DNA from: an uncultured Oscillospiraceae bacterium
Lineage (GTDB): Bacteria; Bacillota; Clostridia; Oscillospirales; Ruminococcaceae
Length of the DNA: 8,912 nucleotides
Direction: 5' to 3'
Assembly (NCBI GenBank): GCA_950097605.1
Contig: CATNEU010000038.1
Span: 1 to 8,912 of the forward strand
Each line of letters opens with the position of its first letter. Position 1 is the first letter of the stretch. A program made the translations under genes and the position numbers. The notes beneath the pieces are model-generated. The model did no database searches. It saw only the letters and a program-made list of their open reading frames with translations, and was not told the DNA's origin. This document shows positions 1-5,791 of this stretch, piece by piece.

Positions 1-236
1 TAGGACTCCTTGGGCGGTGCATAGGTCACAATGGCAGGCTGTCCCAGCGCCGTATGGACATATCCGCCGCTCTCCAGCAGCCGCATCACTTTCCGAACAG
101 TGGTGATGCCCACATTGTACCGCTGGCAGATTTGCTGCTGGGTGGGCAATGTCTGCCCATTGCGATAAACGCCGCATGCAAGCTGTGAAACAAGGGATTG
201 GTATAGATATTGATAGAGAGGTTGGGCCTGCTGCAA
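1..236 (-). CDS. GntR-family transcriptional regulator, N-terminal part (cut by window edge)
   Basis: The reverse strand reads from a TTG start at 236 through 78 codons with no stop and runs off the left edge, so only the DNA-binding half is present. The translation begins MQQAQPLYQYLYQSLVSQL and continues with a winged helix-turn-helix of GntR type: NGQTLPTQQQICQRYNVG, then ITTVRKVMRLLESGGYV (residues about 22-58) and the start of the wing. The family normally has PS(E/T)R(E/D)LA where this has PTQQQICQRYNV, a modest variation. TTG is chosen because an in-frame TGA lies four codons upstream (CTGACC stretch near 244) and AGGAG sits about 10 nt before it. An ATG-started reading at 274 is in another frame and has no family likeness. 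The effector domain is not visible, so the subfamily (YtrA, HutC, FadR) cannot be assigned; the short wing leading to VTYAPP is compatible with YtrA or HutC type. The gene is divergent from the histidine kinase. Confidence 0.78.
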   Translation of the reverse strand, partial: MQQAQPLYQYLYQSLVSQLACGVYRNGQTLPTQQQICQRYNVGITTVRKVMRLLESGGYVHTALGQPAIVTYAPPKES

Positions 237-272
237 GTGCGGTCAGCTCCTATCCGAAACAGTAATAGATTC

Positions 273-301
273 ATTTTATCAAGTTTTGCAGGTTATTTCA
301 A
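273..301 (-). promoter_or_regulatory. Sigma-A type promoter for the GntR gene
   Basis: On the minus strand TTGAAA (296-301) is followed after exactly 17 bases by TAAAAT (273-278). These are 4/6 and 5/6 matches to the vegetative consensus. A start near 266 would give a leader of about 30 nt before the TTG at 236, with AGGAG in it. Functional assignment is inference. Confidence 0.6.
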
Positions 302-307
302 CTTGAT
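278..307. promoter_or_regulatory. Spaced inverted repeat, candidate GntR operator between divergent promoters
   Basis: ATCAAGTT (278-285) and AACTTGAT (300-307) are perfect reverse complements, spaced 14 nt apart, so equivalent bases lie about two helical turns from each other. One arm overlaps the -10 of the leftward promoter and the other overlaps the -35 of the rightward promoter, so a bound dimer would affect both. The GntR-type regulator whose gene starts at 236 is the obvious candidate ligand. The repeat is seen directly; its role is inferred. Confidence 0.45.
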
Positions 308-331
308 TAATGGATTGCATTGCGATAAAAT
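303..331 (+). promoter_or_regulatory. Sigma-A type promoter for the hybrid histidine kinase
   Basis: TTGATT (303-308), a 17-base spacer and TAAAAT (326-331) form a plausible vegetative promoter. Transcription would begin near 338 and give a leader of about 220 nt to the preferred start at 562, or about 65 nt to the alternative GTG at 403. Its -35 begins one base away from the -35 of the opposite promoter. Confidence 0.55.
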
Positions 332-561
332 AGTCTTATAGCCAAAGTAGGATAGTTTATAGAGGGAAAATGTGAGGGGAACCAGAATTTACGGCGGGAA
401 GAGTGCTATACCCGCGTGGAGGCGGAGTGTGGGCTGCTATTTCACGCTGCGAATTAGGCGTTGTATGCCGCCAAAAAATGGGGAAAGCGCTTTCTTTTTA
501 TGAAAGATTTCTGATGTATCTTCTCCGCGATGGTGCATCGGCGGAAAGGGAGGGATTGATT
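332..561 (+). other. Long 5' leader of the kinase gene
   Basis: Together with the promoter region, 237-561 holds no convincing gene. The leader contains an ATG immediately followed by TGA (370-375) behind AGAGGGAAA, a minimal start-stop pair. It also contains an open stretch in the kinase frame from GTG 403 whose translation (for example AAISRCELGVVCRQK) does not look like a protein domain. A weak GCGGG/CCCGC stem surrounds the GTG at 403. I see no riboswitch that I can name. Confidence 0.3.
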
Positions 562-2961
562 TTGGATCGGCAAAACAATAGCCTTGGCGCAACGGGTTAT
601 GAATACGATACGCTGATGAACATGCTGCAAGTCAGCGTGAGCAAACATCTGCTGGATGACCATTTTACACTCGTGTGGGCGAATGACTTTTACTATGACC
701 TGATTGGGTATACCAAAGAGGAGTACGAGAAATTGTATCACAACCGCCCCGACCTCTACTATATCAACGACGGATTGGGCGTACACGACGAACTGCTCTG
801 GGAGCAGCTTGGGGAAGAGGTGGCGAAAGCAGTACAGACTGGTGAAAACGGCTATACGGTTGTGACGCGGATGCGCCGCAAATCCGGCGATTACACCTGG
901 GTGCGCATGACGGCCCGGTTTACAAACGAATATATTGACTGCAAAAGAGTTTCCTACACGGCGATGACGGATGTCAGCGACGTTATGCGGATGCAGCTAG
1001 AACAGTCTGTTACGTATGACAACTTGCCGGGTTTTGTGGCAAAATTCCGGGTAGGAAAGGACCTTGGGTTCACGCTTTTGGACGGCAACGACCGCTTTTT
1101 TGCTTTTTTTGGCGAACAGAGCAGGAAAAACATGCGGGATTCGCTCTACCGTGAAAATGTGCTGCGCAATAGGGAGGTGTTTCTGGAGCATAAGGAGGCG
1201 CTTTTGGCCGGTACTCCCGTGCACTGTACTGTGCAGATGCGCGACCAATATGGGAGCGACGCCTGGCTGCAAATCAACGCCTCCTGCGTTGGGTATCAGG
1301 AGGGAAATCCGGTGTATCTCGTAATCTATATCAACGTGACCGGCGAGACGGAACTCCGCCGGATGCAGGGCCAACTGGAGGAGCAGGCGGTGCAACTGCG
1401 TCGCGCCCTGCAACAGGCGGAGGAGGCCAGCCGTGCAAAATCCGACTTTTTGTCCCGGATGAGCCACGACATTCGGACGCCGATGAACGCGATACTGGGA
1501 ATGAAGGATATTGCGGCCGCGCATATGGACGATTCGTCCAAAGTGCGGGACTGTCTGAAGAAAATCGGCCTTTCGGGCCAGCACCTTTTAAGCCTGATCA
1601 ACGATGTGCTGGATATGTCCAGAATCGAGAGCGGGGAAATGGCGCTGCGCAAGGACGTTGTGTTCCTGCCGGAGGTACTGGAGGGTATCGTGACCATTAT
1701 GCAGCCGCAGTTTAAGGAGAAAAACCAGCAGTTTTCCATCCGTTTGCAGGGGGTTGTTCACGAGCAGTTTATGAGCGATTCGCTGCGGCTGCGGCAGGTT
1801 TTTTTGAATATCCTCTCCAACGCCTGTAAGTTCACGCCCCCCGGCGGCAGCGTGATTATGGATGTGCACGAGGTTTCCGCCGGAGAGGATACGGCGCGGT
1901 TTGTGTTTACCATTACGGATACTGGCATTGGCATGCAGCCGGCGTTCCTGGACCATCTGTTCACTGCTTTCACGCGGGAACGGGACAGCCGGGTGGACAA
2001 GACGGAGGGGACCGGTTTGGGGATGGCGATTACCAAAAAAATTGTGGACCTGCTGGGCGGCGCCATAGAGGTGAAGAGCGAGCTGGGCGAAGGAACGGTC
2101 TTTCGCGTTACACTGCCGCTCGAAATTGGGCAGGCGCCGGTTTTGCAGAGTGCTGTTTCTGGGTTGCAGGTTCTTGTGGTGGACGACGACGCCGTTATGT
2201 GCGAATACACGGTTGAAATGCTGCGGCAGATCGGTATTCTCGCCGATTGTGTAAACAGCGGGGAACGGGCAGTGGAAAAAATAAAAAAAGCCGGGCAGAC
2301 GGACGGGGGGTACAACGCAGTACTGCTCGATTGGAGGATGCCGGGACAGGATGGGTTGCAAACCGCCCGGCATATCCGCGAGATTTGCGGGGAAAAGCTG
2401 CCCATACTGATTATCTCCGCATATGATTGGAACGACATCAGGCAGGAGGCAAAGGAAATGGGGATCAGCGGTTTTATCCAAAAACCCATTTTTATATCCA
2501 CCCTCATTCGGGAGTTGCAGCACTATGTGTGCGAAAAGTCGCCGGAAGCAGACTTTTCGGAGACAAACAGACAGGTGAGCTTTGCGGGAAAGCGGTTTCT
2601 TTTGGTGGAGGACAACGCCCTCAACCGGGAAGTTGCTATCGAGCTGCTGCTGGATACGGGGGCCGAAATTGACACGGCTTTTGATGGAAAACAGGGAGTG
2701 GAGACCTTTGCCCGGTCCGAGCCGGGCCATTATGATGTGATTTTAATGGATATTCAAATGCCGGTGATGGACGGCTATACGGCGGCGCGGGCGATCCGTG
2801 TGCTCGACCGCAAGGACGCCCGTACCGTTTCCATTCTCGCCATGACGGCCGACGCGTTTGCGGAGGACATCCACGCGGCAATCGACGCCGGGATGAACGG
2901 GCATCTGGCGAAACCCCTGGATGGCGCCACGCTGAAAAGAGAGATCGGCAAATATCTGTAA
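562..2961 (+). CDS. Soluble hybrid sensor histidine kinase: PAS-PAS-HisKA-HATPase-REC-REC
   Basis: Encodes a 799-residue cytosolic sensor kinase with no membrane segment or signal peptide. Numbered from TTG 562: PAS 1 is about 30-142 (FTLVWANDFYYDLIGY, then WVRMTARF). PAS 2 is about 150-262. A Gln/Glu-rich coiled coil spans 262-293. In the HisKA dimerisation domain the phospho-acceptor is His302 in SHDIRTPMNA. The ATPase domain is about 405-515, with Asn420 in the N box, DTGIG at 453-457 and GTGLG at 483-487. Receiver 1 is about 537-658 (acidic triad 541-543, phospho-Asp590, Lys641). Receiver 2 is about 677-797 (E683/D684, phospho-Asp730, Lys784). All phosphorelay residues look intact. There is no HPt or DNA-binding domain, so phosphate must pass to a partner encoded elsewhere. 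TTG 562 is preferred because AAAGGGAGG ends 8 nt upstream and the homologous part starts about there. The frame stays open to GTG 403 (852 residues), with only weak ribosome sites there and at ATG 478 and 514. Signal and target are unknown. Confidence 0.93.
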   Translation: MDRQNNSLGATGYEYDTLMNMLQVSVSKHLLDDHFTLVWANDFYYDLIGYTKEEYEKLYHNRPDLYYINDGLGVHDELLWEQLGEEVAKAVQTGENGYTVVTRMRRKSGDYTWVRMTARFTNEYIDCKRVSYTAMTDVSDVMRMQLEQSVTYDNLPGFVAKFRVGKDLGFTLLDGNDRFFAFFGEQSRKNMRDSLYRENVLRNREVFLEHKEALLAGTPVHCTVQMRDQYGSDAWLQINASCVGYQEGNPVYLVIYINVTGETELRRMQGQLEEQAVQLRRALQQAEEASRAKSDFLSRMSHDIRTPMNAILGMKDIAAAHMDDSSKVRDCLKKIGLSGQHLLSLINDVLDMSRIESGEMALRKDVVFLPEVLEGIVTIMQPQFKEKNQQFSIRLQGVVHEQFMSDSLRLRQVFLNILSNACKFTPPGGSVIMDVHEVSAGEDTARFVFTITDTGIGMQPAFLDHLFTAFTRERDSRVDKTEGTGLGMAITKKIVDLLGGAIEVKSELGEGTVFRVTLPLEIGQAPVLQSAVSGLQVLVVDDDAVMCEYTVEMLRQIGILADCVNSGERAVEKIKKAGQTDGGYNAVLLDWRMPGQDGLQTARHIREICGEKLPILIISAYDWNDIRQEAKEMGISGFIQKPIFISTLIRELQHYVCEKSPEADFSETNRQVSFAGKRFLLVEDNALNREVAIELLLDTGAEIDTAFDGKQGVETFARSEPGHYDVILMDIQMPVMDGYTAARAIRVLDRKDARTVSILAMTADAFAEDIHAAIDAGMNGHLAKPLDGATLKREIGKYL

Positions 2962-2981
2962 GATTCCAATTGAGGATTGCC

Positions 2982-3035
2982 CAGCGCAGAACAGCCGAAG
3001 TTTTCCCTTGGGAAAACTTCGGCTGTTCTGCGCTG
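2982..3035. repeat. 26-bp perfect inverted repeat (long hairpin) between convergent genes
   Basis: Bases 2982-3007 and 3010-3035 are perfect reverse complements separated only by TT, a 54-base near-palindrome with CAGCGCAGAACAGC at the outside and TTTTCCC at the tip. It starts 21 nt after the kinase stop codon and ends 47 nt before the sirtuin stop codon on the other strand. A run of T does not follow on either strand, so it is not a textbook intrinsic terminator, although a stem this strong could still end or protect both convergent transcripts. Outer flanks keep weak pairing (ATTCCAAT against ATTGGAT). It could equally be a copy of a dispersed palindromic repeat. Confidence 0.85.
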
Positions 3036-3081
3036 CATGGGATTGGATATGGCCAAGGAGGGGGAAACGCCTCTGCGGGTT

Positions 3082-3969
3082 CTATTCGCTGCGTTTGCTG
3101 TCGAAGAGGGATTTCAAAACGCCGCCGATATCATCTTCTATACAGAGGGAACGCCCTGCAATTTCGGAAGGGGCACAGGCATCCTCCAGGTTGATACAGG
3201 CATAAAAGGCATTGGGGTTGTCTCTGACCATCCGCCAGAATGGGTATTTGATGATGGAAGGGGTGTTGCCGCCCACGCCAAGCTCCAGAAACAGCAGACG
3301 TTTTTCTGCGTGGCGGTGCAAAAAGTCCTCATAGCGGGAGCGCGCCTGCTGCCAGCCTTCATCCTGCACAAAAGAGGCGTCGCAGCGCAGGTTCATGCGC
3401 ATCGGCCCGCCGCATACGGGACAGCGGGGCACCAGCGAGGCCGGTATGCGCAGATCCTTCTGTTCGGCAACCATGCGGCGGACGGCTTGTTCGTTGTCGT
3501 AGGTCGTTTGGTGGCAAGGCCGGGCGCATTGCCAGAGTCCATAGTCGCCCTGGGTGTAGAACAGCCGTTTTTTGTCGAAGCCGGCCTGCTGGAAACAGTG
3601 GTCCACGTTGGTTGTGATGACGAAATAGTCCCTGTCCTGCACCAGCCGCCGCACAAGCGTGTAAGGCGCTCCAACCTCCCTTTCGTAGCGGTTCCAATAG
3701 ATATGGCGGCTCCAGTACGCCCAATACGTTTCAGGCGCGCCGTAGGGAAAGAACCCGGCCGTATACATATCGTGGAAATGGTATTTGGCGATGAAATCTC
3801 CGAAATGCGCTTGGAACCGGGGGCCGGAGTAAGTCAGCCCCGCCGAGGCGGACAGTCCGGCCCCGGCGCCGACCACAACGGCCTGCGCGTTGTCAAGCAG
3901 TTGTTTGAGCGCTTCGGTCTGGGCCGAGCAGGTTTCGGTAGGCTGTATGGTCCCGTTGTTCAAAAACAT
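3082..3969 (-). CDS. Class M sirtuin (SirTM-like), probable protein ADP-ribosyltransferase
   Basis: A 295-residue Sir2-fold protein. The NAD-binding loop is GAGAGLSASAG (34-44). The TTNVD motif supplies Asn121 and Asp123, matching the sirtuin TQNID motif. A zinc ribbon is formed by Cys148, Cys152, Cys183 and Cys186. Where deacetylating sirtuins have the catalytic His of the LHG motif, this protein reads YTQGDYG, so Gln140 takes that place. That change, with linkage to a macrodomain gene, is the mark of class M sirtuins, shown in Staphylococcus and Streptococcus to transfer ADP-ribose to a lipoylated carrier rather than deacetylate. The ATG at 3969 is preferred: AAGGTGA (3976-3982) lies 6 nt upstream, inside the macrodomain gene, and the next Met is residue 68, past the NAD loop. 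It is the last gene of a minus-strand operon. A generic call of NAD-dependent deacetylase would be less accurate. The substrate is not evident here. Confidence 0.9.
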   Translation of the reverse strand: MFLNNGTIQPTETCSAQTEALKQLLDNAQAVVVGAGAGLSASAGLTYSGPRFQAHFGDFIAKYHFHDMYTAGFFPYGAPETYWAYWSRHIYWNRYEREVGAPYTLVRRLVQDRDYFVITTNVDHCFQQAGFDKKRLFYTQGDYGLWQCARPCHQTTYDNEQAVRRMVAEQKDLRIPASLVPRCPVCGGPMRMNLRCDASFVQDEGWQQARSRYEDFLHRHAEKRLLFLELGVGGNTPSIIKYPFWRMVRDNPNAFYACINLEDACAPSEIAGRSLCIEDDIGGVLKSLFDSKRSE

Positions 3970-4705
3970 TGAAAATCACCTTCATATTGCGTCCCGGTTG
4001 GTTCAAAAAAGCCCGAACGGTGTCCACCGCGATTCCGGCGGCTTTATCGTGGGGAAAATGAAATTCGCCGGTGGAGATACAGCATAATGCAAGGCTTTGC
4101 AGCCCGTTTTGCATCGCCAGTTCCAGACAGGAGCGGTAGCAGGAGGCCAGCAGTGCGCAGTCCTCCCGGCGCGGCTGGCCCTGGACAACAGGACCGACCG
4201 TGTGGAGGACGAACCGGCTGGGCAGGTTGTAGGCGCCGGTGCATTTGGCACGCCCGGCGGGCTCCGGACAGCCCTGGGCGGACATGATCCGGCTGCATTC
4301 CTCTCTGAGCTGCAGGCCCGCCGCCGAGTGGACGGCGTTGTCCACGCAGCCGTGGCAGGGGTGGAAGCAGCCCAAAAGAGCGCTGTTGCCCGCATTGACA
4401 ATGGCGTCCGTCTGCAGGCGGGTGATGTCCCCGCGCCACAGGTTTATACGGGTGCGGGGGCCACCGAGAGCTAGGCTCTTCCCATGCACGACGCCCTTTT
4501 CCTCCCGTTCGGCGGACAATACTTTGTCCTGGACGGACAAAAACGCCTCGGACAGCGGCAGCGGAGGCCGCAGGTTCATCAGGCTGCGGAGCAGGCGGCG
4601 CCGGGCGGCGGCCTCTGCCGGAAACTGATCGGCAAAATGCCTGTATTCCGGCATTTCCGTAAGCAGTGTGTTGATGAGGAATTCGATTTGTTCCGTGCGG
4701 TTCAT
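3893..4705 (-). CDS. Zinc-dependent macrodomain protein, probable ADP-ribosyl hydrolase
   Basis: A 270-residue protein with a helical N-terminal extension of about 80 residues and then a macrodomain: NLWRGDITRLQTDAIVNAGN (88-107), the loop LGCFHPCHGCVDNAVH (111-126), VLHTVGPV (167-174) and CISTGEFHFP (209-218). Cys113, His118 and Cys120 fit the zinc-binding Cys/His/Cys motif of the zinc-dependent macrodomains that accompany class M sirtuins and remove ADP-ribose from their targets. The extension is also usual for that group. This is a different arrangement from ordinary MacroD/YmdB proteins, which lack the zinc loop. The start at 4705 has AGGAGG (4711-4716) at good spacing. The gene follows the PNPOx-family gene by 66 nt without a terminator. 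Its last 77 nt, encoding the weakly conserved tail after YRNLL, overlap the sirtuin gene in another frame, which implies translational coupling. The two proteins probably form a write/erase pair. Confidence 0.9.
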   Translation of the reverse strand: MNRTEQIEFLINTLLTEMPEYRHFADQFPAEAAARRRLLRSLMNLRPPLPLSEAFLSVQDKVLSAEREEKGVVHGKSLALGGPRTRINLWRGDITRLQTDAIVNAGNSALLGCFHPCHGCVDNAVHSAAGLQLREECSRIMSAQGCPEPAGRAKCTGAYNLPSRFVLHTVGPVVQGQPRREDCALLASCYRSCLELAMQNGLQSLALCCISTGEFHFPHDKAAGIAVDTVRAFLNQPGRNMKVIFNVFEQRDHTAYRNLLGPDRSAQTTA

Positions 4706-4771
4706 GGGTGCCTCCTATGCCGGTTTGATGGGTCTTTGGTTCTGGACGGGCGGAAAATCTGCGTGCGGGGT

Positions 4772-5173
4772 TTACAGGCTGTACGTCCGGGGCGGATTGC
4801 CGGAGAAGTCGGCGAGGACGGCGTGCGCGTCCTCCAGGTAGAACACCTCAAAGATGGGGTTGGACGCATCCCCGTATTGCTGTTTTACAATGGGGTTGAG
4901 CAGGCACATTTCCTTTGCGGTGCTGTTGTTTACATACGCCGCTTTTCCGCTGAGCCGGAGCCAGGCATAATCGGGGCTGGAAACGGAGAGTTCGATGAAG
5001 GGGTTTGCCTGCATTTCCTTATAGACTTCCTTGGTGTGGTTGGTGCAAAACCACAGTTTGCCCTCCTGCTCGCCGGCGAACATGAAGGGGCGGCATTTGG
5101 GCTTTCCATCCAATCCCACGGTGGCCAGATACTGCACGGGGTTTTCCTGTAAAAATTGAACGATTTCATGCAT
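4772..5173 (-). CDS. Pyridoxamine 5'-phosphate oxidase family (split-barrel, flavin-binding) protein
   Basis: A 133-residue single-domain protein of the PNPOx-like split-barrel family: YLATVGLDGKPKCRPFMF (15-32) for the first strands, LWFCTNHTKEVYKEMQANP (40-58), then WLRLSGKAAYV (71-81). The length is normal for the short, uncharacterised branch of the family that binds FMN or a related cofactor; it is too short and divergent to be PdxH itself. Start ATG 5173 has AAGGAGGA (5181-5188) 7 nt upstream. It is the first gene of the minus-strand operon with the macrodomain and sirtuin genes, and is divergent from the HxlR regulator, a common pairing for small flavoproteins under redox or electrophile control. 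A role in reducing or sensing a small redox-active compound is inference; the substrate is unknown. Confidence 0.85.
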   Translation of the reverse strand: MHEIVQFLQENPVQYLATVGLDGKPKCRPFMFAGEQEGKLWFCTNHTKEVYKEMQANPFIELSVSSPDYAWLRLSGKAAYVNNSTAKEMCLLNPIVKQQYGDASNPIFEVFYLEDAHAVLADFSGNPPRTYSL

Positions 5174-5217
5174 GGCTGTTTCCTCCTTGCAATGGTGTTT
5201 GTACTTGTGTATACGGC

Positions 5218-5246
5218 TTGCAATTGTCTTTTGCTGCTATTATAAT
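5218..5246 (+). promoter_or_regulatory. Promoter of the HxlR regulator gene
   Basis: TTGCAA (5218-5223), a 17-base spacer and a perfect TATAAT (5241-5246). Initiation would be near 5253, about 85 nt before the preferred start at 5338. Confidence 0.65.
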
Positions 5247-5269
5247 AAAACCATACCTACCTTTTGTAA
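5239..5269 (-). promoter_or_regulatory. Probable promoter of the PNPOx-macrodomain-sirtuin operon
   Basis: On the minus strand a perfect TATAAT lies at 5239-5244, sharing four bases with the -10 of the opposite promoter (the core TATTATAATA is nearly symmetric). At the standard 17-base distance there is only ACAAAA. The better -35 TTACAA (5264-5269) gives a 19-base spacer, so the promoter may be intrinsically weak or need help. The two polymerase sites cannot be occupied at the same time. Confidence 0.5.
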
Positions 5270-5286
5270 AGTAAGCACAATATTGT
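5258..5286. promoter_or_regulatory. Candidate HxlR operator (imperfect dyad plus a 10-bp palindrome)
   Basis: Bases 5258-5273 read as the dyad TACnTTnnnnAAnGTA, with matching outer triplets. It lies just downstream of the rightward start point and over the -35 of the leftward promoter, the right place for one regulator to control both genes. A second, perfect palindrome ACAATATTGT follows at 5277-5286. HxlR-type regulators bind dyads of this general size near their own divergent genes. The assignment is by position and symmetry only. Confidence 0.4.
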
Positions 5287-5337
5287 ACTGTAGTTCCCAA
5301 AAGGATACCAATGGATGATTTGCGGGGAGATGATGAT

Positions 5338-5700
5338 ATGGCGGACGCTGTCGCAGCAAAGAAGCTGCCGGCCTGCCCAGTGGAGACCACGTTGACGCTG
5401 ATCAGCGATAAGTGGAAGGTATTGATTCTGCGGGATTTGCTGCCGGGCACCAAGCGGTTCGGGGAACTGAAAAAATCCATCGGGCATGTGACACAGAAGG
5501 TGCTGACGGCCCAGCTTCGGGAGATGGAAGCGAACGGGCTGCTGACCCGGACCGTCTATGCGGAAGTGCCGCCGCGTGTGGAATATACGCTGACAGCGCT
5601 GGGATATAGTTTAAAGCCCATTCTGGACGCCATGTGGGACTGGGGCGAGGAATACCAGGCGAAGAGCGGCGCTGCGGTGGAAAAACCAGCCGGAGAATGA
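5338..5700 (+). CDS. HxlR-family winged-helix transcriptional regulator
   Basis: A 120-residue MarR/HxlR-like DNA-binding protein: CPVETTLTLISDKWKVLIL (13-31), then RFGELKKSIGHVTQKVLTAQ as the recognition region, and a wing with VPPRVEYTLTALG. This covers the whole HxlR domain, at normal length. Cys13 is the family's conserved N-terminal Cys, which in YodB, HypR and HxlR-like members acts as the thiol switch sensing electrophiles or disulfide stress. The start at 5338 is preferred because GGGGAG ends 8 nt upstream; ATG 5311 (nine residues longer, acidic leader MDDLRGDDD) has a weaker AAGGA. It is divergent from the PNPOx gene and most likely controls it and its two downstream ADP-ribosylation genes. 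The gap of 91 nt to the next gene has only a weak 5-bp stem, so read-through is possible. Confidence 0.9.
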   Translation: MADAVAAKKLPACPVETTLTLISDKWKVLILRDLLPGTKRFGELKKSIGHVTQKVLTAQLREMEANGLLTRTVYAEVPPRVEYTLTALGYSLKPILDAMWDWGEEYQAKSGAAVEKPAGE

Positions 5701-5791
5701 CCCGGGGACGCCGTCTGTACGGCTGCAAAAGCATTCGCTCCGTGCGGGTGCAAATACCGGTAAGTACACACAGATTCGGAGGAAGCATCTG

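Noticed and set aside
1588..2730. 380-codon minus-strand open frame within the kinase gene
   Set aside because: Antisense shadow of a GC-rich coding region; the translation has no recognisable motif and the plus strand encodes continuous kinase and receiver domains.
2970..3205. Small plus-strand open frames across the inverted repeat (sharing RRTAEVFP and ENFGCSAL)
   Set aside because: The similar peptides on both strands arise simply because the DNA is palindromic; there is no ribosome site and they run into sirtuin antisense.
2977..3972. 331-codon open frame on the plus strand opposite the sirtuin
   Set aside because: It is the shadow of the sirtuin gene: low-complexity Val/Gly/Ala-rich translation with no domain, whereas the minus strand has clear catalytic and zinc motifs and a ribosome site.
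5701..5791. Possible terminator after the HxlR gene (GCCGT/ACGGC stem near 5709-5722)
   Set aside because: Only 5 bp of stem with no T-run, so it is not supported as a terminator.
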